Source of the DNA: Fodinibius salipaludis
GTDB lineage: Bacteria; Bacteroidota; Rhodothermia; Balneolales; Balneolaceae
Direction: 5' to 3'
Length of the DNA: 64,000 nucleotides
Assembly: GCF_002287075.1 (NCBI RefSeq)
Contig: NZ_NSKE01000003.1
Span: 310,001-374,000 of the forward strand
The stretch's first letter is position 1, and every line of letters starts with the position of its first letter. The notes beneath the pieces are model-generated. The model had not been told where the DNA came from, did no database searches, and saw only the letters and a list, made by a program, of their open reading frames with translations. The position numbers and the translations under genes are program-made. Below are positions 8,841 to 16,966 of the stretch, one piece after another.

Positions 8841-9527
8841 TTAATTAATAAGCTTTTCATAGATTTTAACCAGCTTTTGTTGGCTAAAACCCAGGTAATA
8901 GAGCGAGAGAATTAGGGTAAAGACCAGCTGTAGTTTTATAATTCCGTTATCTCGGTATTTTTGTGCAGAGGTGGTGACAGCCTTGTCAAAAATGGTAAAG
9001 GAAGCGTTTTTCTTGATGCGGCGGAGGAATTCCTGGTCCTCCATTACGATATGATCTTCTCGGTATCCTTGTAGTTCGTGAAATGTATCCTTGGTGATAA
9101 ATAGACTTTGATCTCCAAAGCGAAAAAGATCAACATCAAAGCGAGTGAACCAACCGTAAAACCGTAGCAGAAAATGATCATCGTCAAAGCCGAGTTGAAA
9201 GCATCCGGCCTGATAGTTTTGGTCAACAGCTTTTTTTATAACGCTGTCAAAGTTTTTGGGCGGATGGGTGTCAGCATGCAGAAAATAAAAGATCTCTCCC
9301 TCTGCATGTTTTGCTCCGGCATTCATCTGTGCCGCACGACCTTTCTTGGGACTTTCGAGTGTTTGAGCACCGACGGTGTTGGCTCTTTCAATGGTTTGAT
9401 CGGTACTTCCCCCGTCAACAACTAAAATTTCCTGAATTTGACCGTTGCTATGCTGCCGTACCTTTTTAATGGTCACGGTTATGGAATCGGCTTCATTAAA
9501 TGTGGGAATAATAACGCTGATGCTCAT
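8841..9527 (-). CDS. Family 2 glycosyltransferase, arsenosugar-cluster type (TIGR04283-like)
   Basis: 228 residues. GT-A fold features: VIIPTFNEADSI at the N-terminus, VVDGGSTDQT near 38, the metal-site region FLHADTHPP near 83, and GDQSLFI/MEDQEF in the acceptor half. The length and the DGGSTD...GRAAQMNAG pattern match the glycosyltransferase that accompanies the radical SAM protein ArsS. The gene overlaps the preceding one by four bases (start at 9527, upstream stop at 9524), the last gene of the arsS operon. It is proposed to transfer a sugar-type group during arsenosugar or related lipid synthesis; the donor is unknown. Confidence 0.88.
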   Translation of the reverse strand: MSISVIIPTFNEADSITVTIKKVRQHSNGQIQEILVVDGGSTDQTIERANTVGAQTLESPKKGRAAQMNAGAKHAEGEIFYFLHADTHPPKNFDSVIKKAVDQNYQAGCFQLGFDDDHFLLRFYGWFTRFDVDLFRFGDQSLFITKDTFHELQGYREDHIVMEDQEFLRRIKKNASFTIFDKAVTTSAQKYRDNGIIKLQLVFTLILSLYYLGFSQQKLVKIYEKLIN

Positions 9528-10150
9528 GAATCAGTAAACATATTTGAAGCTTTGAGGTCTGCTTCGGTATCAATATCGTTGAGAACGGGCAGTTGGTTGT
9601 AAGAAATATTCAATTCTTCAAATTGTCGGATAGTCTCTTCAAAAACAGAAGATGTGCTCCAGGGTTTATCTTCAAAAAGGGAGGAATAAAAGTTTGTCAT
9701 TCCCAACAGATAGTAGCCGCCGTCGCGGGCGGGTCCAATAACGGCCTGATGATTATTCAGTGCCCGAAAACTTTGTTCAATCAATTGGGGGGTTAGAGCA
9801 CTGCAATCACTTCCGATGATCACCACTTTTTGATAGTTATCGGCAAAAGCTTTTTTGAATGCATGTTGCATCCGAAGGCCGAGGTTGTCTCCCTTTTGGA
9901 GGCGTTTTTCGTAATTGCCCTCAGACCAAATATCATTGTCGTTGATAAAGCAAGAGTACCATACCTGCTTGGATATATGCAGCTGATCAGCAATAGATTT
10001 GGTTATTTCTAAAAGCTTGTGATACACCTGTAGTGCTTTTGGATTGCCAACGGTTTTGGCAAGCCTGGTCTTTACCTTTCCTTTTTCAGGATTTTTGGTA
10101 AAAATGATAAGTATTTGATCGTTACTTGAATTGTTTTTCTGTGATCCCAT
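9524..10150 (-). CDS. DUF2064 / TIGR04282-like transferase of the arsenosugar cluster
   Basis: About 208 residues from the ATG at 10150. A longer frame opens at 10186, but the ATG at 10150 has AAGGAG nine bases upstream and avoids overlap with arsS, so it is preferred. Sequence signatures: FTKNPEKGKVKTRLA at the start, VIIGSDCSALTPQLI in the middle and ARDGGYYLLG, all typical of DUF2064 nucleotidyltransferase-like proteins. It lies between arsS and the family 2 transferase, overlapping the latter by four bases. Its conserved company suggests activation or transfer of the sugar moiety. Confidence 0.88.
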   Translation of the reverse strand: MGSQKNNSSNDQILIIFTKNPEKGKVKTRLAKTVGNPKALQVYHKLLEITKSIADQLHISKQVWYSCFINDNDIWSEGNYEKRLQKGDNLGLRMQHAFKKAFADNYQKVVIIGSDCSALTPQLIEQSFRALNNHQAVIGPARDGGYYLLGMTNFYSSLFEDKPWSTSSVFEETIRQFEELNISYNQLPVLNDIDTEADLKASNMFTDS

Positions 10151-10164
10151 AAAAAGATTACTCC

Positions 10165-11217
10165 TTAGGTTGTAGCGCCTCCACAACTGCTTCCATCTCC
10201 GGCCGTACAGCCAAAGCAGTGTTGGTTAATCTTAATATTCCGGTCATTAAGCTTTTCTTCATTCCACTCGCTGATATGCTTCGGGGCTTCATCTTCCACC
10301 GGCATTTCCAGCATCTGGTTAAAATCGCAGTCGTAAAGCGTACCGTCCCAGCCTACCGAAATGGTATCGCGGCACATGACCCCTTTTGCAGCAGCGGGAT
10401 TAAAGGAGGTAATCAACCGATCCATATATTCATCCAGGTTGTCGGATTCCAGCAAGAAGTTAAGATACCGGCTAATGGGAAGGTTGGTAATAGTAAACAA
10501 ATTGTTGAAAACAATGTCATGCTTGCGGTCGAGTTGACGCTTAAATTCTTTTTCGAGGGATTCTTGTCCGCCGGGTAAGAAAGCTCCTGTGGGATTGTAG
10601 ACGAGGTTCAGTTCCAGCCCGGTTCCCTCTTTGCCGTAACCGATTTCGTTGAGTTTTTTAAGGGCTTTAATAGAGCGGTCGTATGTGCCCTCTCCTCGCT
10701 GACGATCAGTCCGGGATTTATTATAAAAAGGCAGAGAGCAAGTTACCTCCACGCCATGTTCGGCAAAAAATTCCGGCAGCTCCTGATACTTGGGAGCCGT
10801 AGTTAAGATCGTCAGGTTTGATCGCACAATGATATCTTTTCCAAGTTCAGAAACCTGTTCGACAAACCATCGGAAATGAGGATTCATTTCCGGTGCGCCC
10901 CCCGTTAGATCTACCGTTGTAGCATCCGAGTTCCGTAGTGCTTCAAGACACTGTTCGAAAGTTTCTTTTGTCATGATCTCGTCACGATCCGGTCCCGCAT
11001 CTACATGACAGTGTTTGCAAGTCATGTTGCACATGTATCCCACATTCATTTGGAAGATTTCGATACCGGTGGGACGAAGAGGAAAAAGGTCAATCTCTTC
11101 AAGTTTTTCCTTGAACTTAGGTTGCTGTCGCAGTGATTCTGAATAATTATTGAGTACATCTAACTGATAAGTCGGATCAGAAAGGTCGTGATTAAGGGTT
11201 TTAAGTGATTTGATCAT
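10165..11217 (-). CDS. arsS: Arsenosugar biosynthesis radical SAM protein ArsS
   Basis: 350 residues. A radical-SAM cluster motif C63-x3-C67-x2-C70 lies in YMCNMTCKHC; a GGAPEMNP segment follows as the SAM-binding GGE equivalent. The C-terminus ends in a Cys-rich tail, HCFGCTAGDGSSCGGATT, the so-called selenodomain; here ordinary Cys codons are used. ArsS attaches the 5-deoxyadenosyl group to methylated arsenic. It heads a four-gene-type set with the AhpD-like gene upstream and two transferases downstream. No arsenic methyltransferase gene (arsM) is visible in the window, which is unusual for a complete pathway. Confidence 0.93.
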   Translation of the reverse strand: MIKSLKTLNHDLSDPTYQLDVLNNYSESLRQQPKFKEKLEEIDLFPLRPTGIEIFQMNVGYMCNMTCKHCHVDAGPDRDEIMTKETFEQCLEALRNSDATTVDLTGGAPEMNPHFRWFVEQVSELGKDIIVRSNLTILTTAPKYQELPEFFAEHGVEVTCSLPFYNKSRTDRQRGEGTYDRSIKALKKLNEIGYGKEGTGLELNLVYNPTGAFLPGGQESLEKEFKRQLDRKHDIVFNNLFTITNLPISRYLNFLLESDNLDEYMDRLITSFNPAAAKGVMCRDTISVGWDGTLYDCDFNQMLEMPVEDEAPKHISEWNEEKLNDRNIKINQHCFGCTAGDGSSCGGATT

Positions 11218-11281
11218 AATGCGATGTATACGCTAAAATACTTTGGACTTAATATATGTTGTCAATGGATCCTAAAACAAA

Positions 11282-11617
11282 TTACATGCTCAGATCTTTG
11301 GTTTTATTCATCATCTGTATGCCGTGTACAAGTGATGAACCGCCACGAATAGCTGAAGCTACATGAACCGCTTCCATCATCTGCTCTTCACTCGCTCCTT
11401 TTTCCAGGCTTTCCGTAGTGTAGGCGTCGATACAATAGGGACATTGCACCGTATGGGAAACCGCGAGGGCAATCAGTGCTTTTTCACGAGCACTCAATGC
11501 TCCTTCTTCAAAAACAGCCCCATAATAATCAAAAAATTTCTCGGCTAACTCAGGGCCAAATTCTCCAACATCTTCAAACTTTTTTAAATCCTTGGGATTG
11601 TAATAGCTGTCACTCAT
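11282..11617 (-). CDS. AhpD-like carboxymuconolactone decarboxylase-family protein, arsenosugar-associated
   Basis: 111 residues with the CMD/AhpD fold signature: E-G-A-L-S-A-R-E-K-A-L-I-A-L then CPYCIDAYT, whose CxxC is the peroxidase-type redox centre near residues 59-62. A variant of this family is a regular companion of ArsS. It is 65 bases upstream of arsS on the same strand and is probably first in that operon. A reductase or peroxidase-like step, or protection against arsenic-induced peroxides, is possible; the actual reaction is not known. Confidence 0.88.
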   Translation of the reverse strand: MSDSYYNPKDLKKFEDVGEFGPELAEKFFDYYGAVFEEGALSAREKALIALAVSHTVQCPYCIDAYTTESLEKGASEEQMMEAVHVASAIRGGSSLVHGIQMMNKTKDLSM

Positions 11618-11893
11618 AATAAGTATGGTTTTAATTTTATATTACTGTGTGTTACAGGTGTAAAAAGCAACGAAATAAAGACTATACCAACTGATAGACG
11701 ATGTAGAAAATTTTGACGAGTATAGATTCTTTCTTCTTACGATTTTTAATGATCATAGAAGTATGCAACTAAATATGAGAAAAAGTAATTCGTACAAAAT
11801 AAATCACAAATAGTAAGAAGCTGCTTGAATGAAGCATCTAAGTAACCTTGGCATTTATAAGTAACTCAGTTAATAAAACTTGCAGGTTATAGT

Positions 11894-12223
11894 TTGATAT
11901 TAGAAACATTACACGAGTGGATGATGGGATTGTCGGCTGATTATAGCGTTAATCCCTATATATTTGCGGCTATTTATGTGGGAGCTATTCCTTTCTTTAT
12001 GGGATCCGTAGCCTGGATCATCAGAAATTTAAAACGAAGCAAGCCAATAGCGTTGCCGGTTATTTCTACGGGATTCTGTCTTTCCTCAGCTTATTTATAT
12101 CTGTTAACAGCCGGTGAAAATATTCCTTCGTGGGTTTATGCAGTTGTTATATTGTTGCTTGTGTATGGACTTTACTCTACCTATCAACGAATTAAGGATA
12201 AACGAAAAGACAGTACTATATGA
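11894..12223 (+). CDS. Hypothetical small membrane protein
   Basis: 109 residues from a TTG start, with three hydrophobic segments (about 22-42, 53-72, 80-98) and a basic C-terminus. I do not recognise the family. Its stop overlaps the start of the MerA-like flavoprotein by four bases (ATGA), so the two are translationally coupled. It is divergent from the arsenosugar operon; the 276-base gap between them (11618-11893) should hold both promoters, but I see no clear consensus there. Confidence 0.65.
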   Translation: MILETLHEWMMGLSADYSVNPYIFAAIYVGAIPFFMGSVAWIIRNLKRSKPIALPVISTGFCLSSAYLYLLTAGENIPSWVYAVVILLLVYGLYSTYQRIKDKRKDSTI

Positions 12224-13695
12224 AGTACGATTATGATTTACTGGTAATTGGCGGTGGGGCCGGTGGGCTTACTGCAGCGGGGATGGGCGCAAATTTTGGA
12301 GCGAAAACATTAATGGTAGAAGCCGACAAGCTGGGAGGTGATTGCACGTGGCACGGGTGCATCCCAAGTAAAACATTGCTTCATCTTTCGAAAGTGGCGC
12401 ACAATGTGAGTGAAGCTGAGAAGTTTGGGTATCAAAAGTCACAGGGATTGGATTTTTCGGCGGTAATGGAGCAGGTCAGATCCAAGCGGGAAGAGGTCTA
12501 TGAAGAAGCGGATGACCCGGATATCTATCGCCGGATGGGCGTAGATATTGCATTCGGGCGGGCTTCATTTGTGGATGATCATACTGTTGAGATTGTAAGC
12601 AGTGAAGAAAATAAAAAGGTATCGGCGCGGTATATCATCATCGCGACGGGGAGCAAGGCCATGGTCCCTCCTATCAAGGGGATTCAAGAAATATCATATC
12701 ATACCAATGAGACAATTTTTGAGCTCGAAGAACAACCGGAGAGTTTAGCAATTATCGGAGCAGGTCCCATCGGTATTGAAATGGCACAGGCGTTTCAACG
12801 TCTGGACACGGAGGTTACGGTTTTTGATATGCTTCCACGGATACTTTCCAACGACGATGAGGAGTTCGCCGGAATGCTCCAAGAGTATTTGGTAAATGAG
12901 GGTATTGATTTTAAGCTTTCGGCGGATGTAAACAGGTTATCTGAAGCTACCGGTGGAAATGTTAAGATTGAGACAGAAATTAATGGAGAATCATCAACTT
13001 GGGAGGGAAGTGAAGTACTTATTGCTGCCGGACGTACGGCCAACTATGAAAGGTTGCAATTAGAGAAGGCAGGAATCCATCATCAAAAAAGCGGTATCAC
13101 TGTGGACGACCGGTGTCGGACAAATATAAAGCATATTTATGCGGTGGGGGATGTGACGGGACGATATCAGTTTACTCACATGTCTGAACATATGGCCAAA
13201 GTTGCAGTAACGAACGCACTGATTAAAATACCGAAGAAGATTGATGAGAAACATGTGCCGTGGAGTACTTATACCGATCCCGAGTTGGCACATGTAGGAA
13301 CAACAGAAAAAGAACTGAAGGAGAACGGGATGTCATACAAAACCTACCGTTTCCCGTATAATAAAATTGACCGAGCTATTACGGATGAGGCCACCGAAGG
13401 AATGATTAAAGTTTTTGCCAAGGAATGGAACGGAAAAATATTGGGAGCTACCATCTATGGGAGGCAGGCCGGGGATCTTGTTGGGGAATATGCACTGGCG
13501 ATGCGAAATGGAGTAACACTCAGAAATATTGCCGATACCATACATCCATATCCCACATACGGACTCGGTATCCGCAGAGCGGCAGATCAGTGGTATGTTC
13601 AAAGTCAGTCAACCTGGATGGTTAAACTGGTAAAATGGGTGTTCGGTTACCGGGGAACAGTCCCGGATTTAAGTGATGATGATCGTATTGTTTAG
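12220..13695 (+). CDS. MerA-like class I pyridine nucleotide-disulfide oxidoreductase
   Basis: 491 residues. FAD-binding GGGAGGLTAAG at 11-21, redox pair C42-x4-C47 in DCTWHGCIPSK, NAD(P)-binding GAGPIGIEMA near 186, and a second FAD motif YAVGDVTG near 307. It resembles mercuric reductase without the N-terminal metal-binding domain. The C-terminal dimerization domain ends in HPYPTYGLG (about 448) rather than the catalytic His-Glu pair followed by a vicinal Cys pair that MerA needs to bind Hg(II). So mercury reduction is unlikely; some other disulfide or metalloid substrate is more plausible. It is coupled to the membrane protein just upstream and lies next to an arsenic cluster. Confidence 0.88.
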   Translation: MKYDYDLLVIGGGAGGLTAAGMGANFGAKTLMVEADKLGGDCTWHGCIPSKTLLHLSKVAHNVSEAEKFGYQKSQGLDFSAVMEQVRSKREEVYEEADDPDIYRRMGVDIAFGRASFVDDHTVEIVSSEENKKVSARYIIIATGSKAMVPPIKGIQEISYHTNETIFELEEQPESLAIIGAGPIGIEMAQAFQRLDTEVTVFDMLPRILSNDDEEFAGMLQEYLVNEGIDFKLSADVNRLSEATGGNVKIETEINGESSTWEGSEVLIAAGRTANYERLQLEKAGIHHQKSGITVDDRCRTNIKHIYAVGDVTGRYQFTHMSEHMAKVAVTNALIKIPKKIDEKHVPWSTYTDPELAHVGTTEKELKENGMSYKTYRFPYNKIDRAITDEATEGMIKVFAKEWNGKILGATIYGRQAGDLVGEYALAMRNGVTLRNIADTIHPYPTYGLGIRRAADQWYVQSQSTWMVKLVKWVFGYRGTVPDLSDDDRIV

Positions 13696-13711
13696 TTGGG
13701 GATATACAAAA

Positions 13712-13733
13712 AGCCCGCCCCTCCGGGCAGGCT
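13712..13733 (+). terminator. Hairpin after MerA-like gene, possible terminator
   Basis: GC-rich hairpin with arms AGCC-C-GCCC and GGGC-A-GGCT around a 4-base loop, 17 bases after the flavoprotein stop. There is no U-tract downstream on the plus strand, so termination may be weak. Confidence 0.4.
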
Positions 13734-13879
13734 CAATGTAACTCTCTCTTGATATTATTCAACGGCTTATCTGTTGGTAAGACCACTGGCAAAGGTGATC
13801 CTTGCAAAATTTTTCCTTTTCATATTTTTATACATTTATTTCATGCATTTGTTCATGTTATTTTGTATAATTGTTTCTT

Positions 13880-14527
13880 ATGAAATCACTTACCGACAAA
13901 CAGCGACACCTTTGGGAATATATTTTAACCTCTTACGAAGATTACGGGCAGTTCCCCAGTTATGATGATATGCAGCAGGAGTTTGGATACAGTTCCTCCA
14001 ATAGTATCTATCAGCACTTGCAGGGACTTACCAAGAAGAACTATTTGACAAAGCATGGTCGGGGCCGTTACGATATTCACCCGACTAAACGAAATGAATT
14101 GAGTGGGTTTTATCCGGGCATACCCGTTAAGGGACGTATTGCAGCCGGGGCTATGCATGAAGCTATCAGTGAAAATCTCGGGCACTTGCCGGTGGAAATA
14201 CATCCTGAAAAGTCAGATCACTATTTTGCCCTAATTGTAGATGGGGAAAGCATGATTGATGCTGACATCCGTGACGGTGATTATATTATTATTGATCCTC
14301 GTGAGCCCAAAGACGGAGAAATTGGTGCTATTCGCTACCGTGGTGAAACCACCTTAAAGACGATTCGAATAAAAGATAATGGAATTACCTTGCAACCGGA
14401 GAACCCATCTTATGAACCTATCGATATTACTCCCGATGAGTGGGAGGAGATAATGGTTTACGGAACTTATGTTGGCAAGGCTTGGAAAAACGGGGACGAT
14501 TGGGGAGTAATATTTCGATCCGGATAA
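13880..14527 (+). CDS. lexA: LexA-type SOS repressor
   Basis: 215 residues from the ATG at 13880 (a TTG nine bases upstream would add three residues; the ATG matches the usual LexA start). N-terminal winged helix about 1-70; then the auto-cleavage site Ala89-Gly90 in RIAAGAMHEA; catalytic Ser124 in DGESMIDADI and Lys160 in GETTLKTIR. All active-site residues are present, so it should self-cleave on contact with RecA filaments. It stands alone and probably represses itself. Two TTCATG half-sites 12 bp apart lie just upstream as a tentative operator. No other SOS genes adjoin it. Confidence 0.93.
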   Translation: MKSLTDKQRHLWEYILTSYEDYGQFPSYDDMQQEFGYSSSNSIYQHLQGLTKKNYLTKHGRGRYDIHPTKRNELSGFYPGIPVKGRIAAGAMHEAISENLGHLPVEIHPEKSDHYFALIVDGESMIDADIRDGDYIIIDPREPKDGEIGAIRYRGETTLKTIRIKDNGITLQPENPSYEPIDITPDEWEEIMVYGTYVGKAWKNGDDWGVIFRSG

Positions 14528-14555
14528 TCTATTTATAGGAGTATAATTCTGTTGG

Positions 14556-14583
14556 AACCCATCGTAAAATAGTTGGGTTTTTT
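14556..14583 (+). terminator. Weak intrinsic terminator after lexA
   Basis: 6-bp stem AACCCA / TGGGTT with a 12-base loop and TTTT after it, about 30 bases after the lexA stop. Confidence 0.5.
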
Positions 14584-14672
14584 GAGGATTTTCTTTCAGG
14601 TGAAATTATCAGGGGCAATGGACTTTTAGTACAGATTTGTGCTGGTTTTACCTGATATTCATTTCGGAATAT

Positions 14673-15320
14673 TTATGATTTCTTATCTGATAAATCTGTA
14701 CGATTGGATTCCATGCTATTTTTATTCTGCACTAATTGTAGCATAATAATATCATAAACAGCGTGGGCAGTCATGGCGGCGATAAGTCCGGCGTATTCAA
14801 AAAGGTAACCCAGCATCATGCTGAGGCTAAACATCATCACGCCAAAAATAATGTGGCCTATTGAAGTGAATTTAAAGTACCCGTGGATGCCAATGAAAAT
14901 TGCCGAAGTAATCCATATACCAAGAATTGGCTGAATGGCTCCTCGAAAAAGCAGCTCTTCTCCTGCTCCCGCAAAGGCTGATAGTTGTGCACGATCAAAG
15001 TTAGTGAGCTTCATTTTGGAAATGGCCTCTATTATATAAAAATCATTGAGCACATCAGCTACCGGCGGACGCTTAATAATGAATCCAATGATGCTCGCTG
15101 CCAATGCTCCGGTTACAATACCAATAGAAAGCTGAAAGCTCGTAGTGTAGCCGTGGTCGAAAGCGGTATATAAGTTTCCGTCGCGGAGAAATTGAAAAAC
15201 TAGAATGGTGATTAACAGATAAGCAGTGGTAGAAAGAACGGAGAGTAACAGTAACTTACTGCCGGTGATTTGAGGTTCGTTGTCGGTTGCAGGTTGTTTT
15301 TCAGTGTCTTGCGTGACCAT
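14673..15320 (-). CDS. CPBP-family intramembrane metalloprotease (Abi/CAAX-type)
   Basis: 215 residues from the ATG at 15320; a TTG at 15398 would add 26 residues before a charged segment, so the ATG is preferred. Five or six hydrophobic helices. The CPBP motif is present: EELLFRG (about residues 120-126, two Glu plus Arg) and later the metal-binding HGYFKF segment. This family includes the type II CAAX prenyl endopeptidases and bacteriocin-immunity proteins. The genomic context (between lexA and a peptidase) gives no substrate. It is transcribed divergently from the M28 peptidase. Confidence 0.85.
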   Translation of the reverse strand: MVTQDTEKQPATDNEPQITGSKLLLLSVLSTTAYLLITILVFQFLRDGNLYTAFDHGYTTSFQLSIGIVTGALAASIIGFIIKRPPVADVLNDFYIIEAISKMKLTNFDRAQLSAFAGAGEELLFRGAIQPILGIWITSAIFIGIHGYFKFTSIGHIIFGVMMFSLSMMLGYLFEYAGLIAAMTAHAVYDIIMLQLVQNKNSMESNRTDLSDKKS

Positions 15321-15478
15321 GAAATTGTGATCAGTGTGATTTTTGTAAGCTCTTTTGAGGTATAATATCAATTCAAAAGTATTAATTTGTAAAACCAATT
15401 AGCATAAAAGTTTGAATTATGTAAGTTGGAAATTCTTGTCAAGATCTTTCAAAACCTTAGAAATAAATATTTGATATT

Positions 15479-16837
15479 ATGAAACGATTGTTGCTCTTAC
15501 CTTTACTTGTATTGTTTGTGTATCCGCATGGTACACAGGCGCAGGATCTTACGATTGATCCCCAGATGTATGACATTATTGATGCCGTAAGTGCCGATAG
15601 GTTGGAGTCAGATATTCGAACGCTGGCCAATTTTGGGACGCGTCATACGATGTCTGATACCACTTCGTCGGAACGCGGCATTGGTGCGGCTCGCAGGTGG
15701 ATTAAGCAGGAGTTTGAGAAGATCAGTGAAGAGTGTGGGGGCTGTTTGGAAGTTCGCGAGCAGCGTACTCTTGTTGAAGCCGATCCCGACGGACGTATTG
15801 ATGAGGATACTTGGGTGGTTAACGTGTATGCTGTATTAAAGGGCAATACGCACCCTAATCAGTATGTGATTATGAGTGGTGATATTGACAGTCGGGCTTC
15901 GGATGTAATGAATGATACCATTGATGCACCGGGTGCTAACGATAATGCTTCTGGCATGGCTGGAGCGATTGAAGCGGCGCGTGTGCTGTCAAACTATGAG
16001 TTTGAAAGCAGTATTATCTTTGCCGGTCTTTCGGGAGAAGAGCAAGGACTTTACGGCGGACGTCATATGGCAGAGATGGCCAAAGAAAAAGGTTGGGAAA
16101 TTATCGGTGTACTCAATAATGATATGATTGGAAATATTGCAGGTATTGACGGAGTAATTGACAATCGTGAGTTTCGCATTTTTTCTGAGCCCTATTCTTC
16201 GCAAGCCAGTGAGCGCGACTTGCAGATGAAGCGCTTCTACGGTGGAGAAAACGATGGTATTTCACGTCAGCTTGCACGCTATATTTACGAAACGACCGAA
16301 CTTTATATGCCGCAGATGGATCCAATGCTGATTTATCGATTGGATCGCTTTGGCCGCGGCGGGCATCACCGGCCGTTTAATGAAGCCGGTTTTGCAGGAG
16401 TTCGTATTATGGAAGCTCACGAAAATTATATTCAGCAGCATCAGGATATCCGCACTGAAGACGGTATCGAATATGGCGATGTAATTGAACACGTTAATTT
16501 CGATTACGCTAAGAAGTTAACGGCTGTGAATGCCATTGCGATGGCCTCTTTGGCGAAGGCACCGCCGGCACCAAAGAATGTAGAGATTGGTGGGGCGGTA
16601 CAGCCGTCGACTACGCTGCGCTGGGAAAAGCCCGACAGCGATTTAATTAAGGGATATAAAATTTACTGGCGTCCAACTTCTAAGCCGCTTTGGGAAAGCC
16701 AACGATATGTAGGCGATGTGAGCAAGTTTACACTCGAAAATATCGTTATCGATAACTACCTTTTTGGGGTTTCGACCGTCGGTAAGAATGGACACGAAAG
16801 CGTAGTATCATATCCTTCGGGTCTAATTCGCGATTAA
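15479..16837 (+). CDS. M28-family zinc aminopeptidase-like protein, secreted, with C-terminal Fn3-like domain
   Basis: 452 residues, signal peptide 1-21. The M28 metal and catalytic pieces can be seen: D137 in the first metal motif, D155 in GANDNASG, E187-E188 in SGEEQG, the NDMIGN Asp, and a His in GRGGHHRP. The first zinc ligand, normally His in an HxD motif, is Asp here (SGDIDSR, D135), which is unusual. After residue about 360 a fibronectin-type III-like beta domain follows (APPAPKNVEIGG...). Probably periplasmic or extracellular. Followed 129 bases later by an S9 peptidase on the same strand, suggesting a peptide-degradation role. Confidence 0.88.
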   Translation: MKRLLLLPLLVLFVYPHGTQAQDLTIDPQMYDIIDAVSADRLESDIRTLANFGTRHTMSDTTSSERGIGAARRWIKQEFEKISEECGGCLEVREQRTLVEADPDGRIDEDTWVVNVYAVLKGNTHPNQYVIMSGDIDSRASDVMNDTIDAPGANDNASGMAGAIEAARVLSNYEFESSIIFAGLSGEEQGLYGGRHMAEMAKEKGWEIIGVLNNDMIGNIAGIDGVIDNREFRIFSEPYSSQASERDLQMKRFYGGENDGISRQLARYIYETTELYMPQMDPMLIYRLDRFGRGGHHRPFNEAGFAGVRIMEAHENYIQQHQDIRTEDGIEYGDVIEHVNFDYAKKLTAVNAIAMASLAKAPPAPKNVEIGGAVQPSTTLRWEKPDSDLIKGYKIYWRPTSKPLWESQRYVGDVSKFTLENIVIDNYLFGVSTVGKNGHESVVSYPSGLIRD

Positions 16838-16966
16838 CTTTGTGTTTCTCCCACTTGATGGCTGTACTTGCCATCTAATGGGTTAGAAAGGTTTAAAAAT
16901 CCACATCCTGAATTTGTTTAGGATTTGTTCACGTAATAATTTTTCTATCACTAAAATTATATAAGT

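Noticed and set aside
16850..16880. Hairpin GATGGC...GCCATC after the M28 gene as a terminator
   Set aside because: No T-run follows the short stem.
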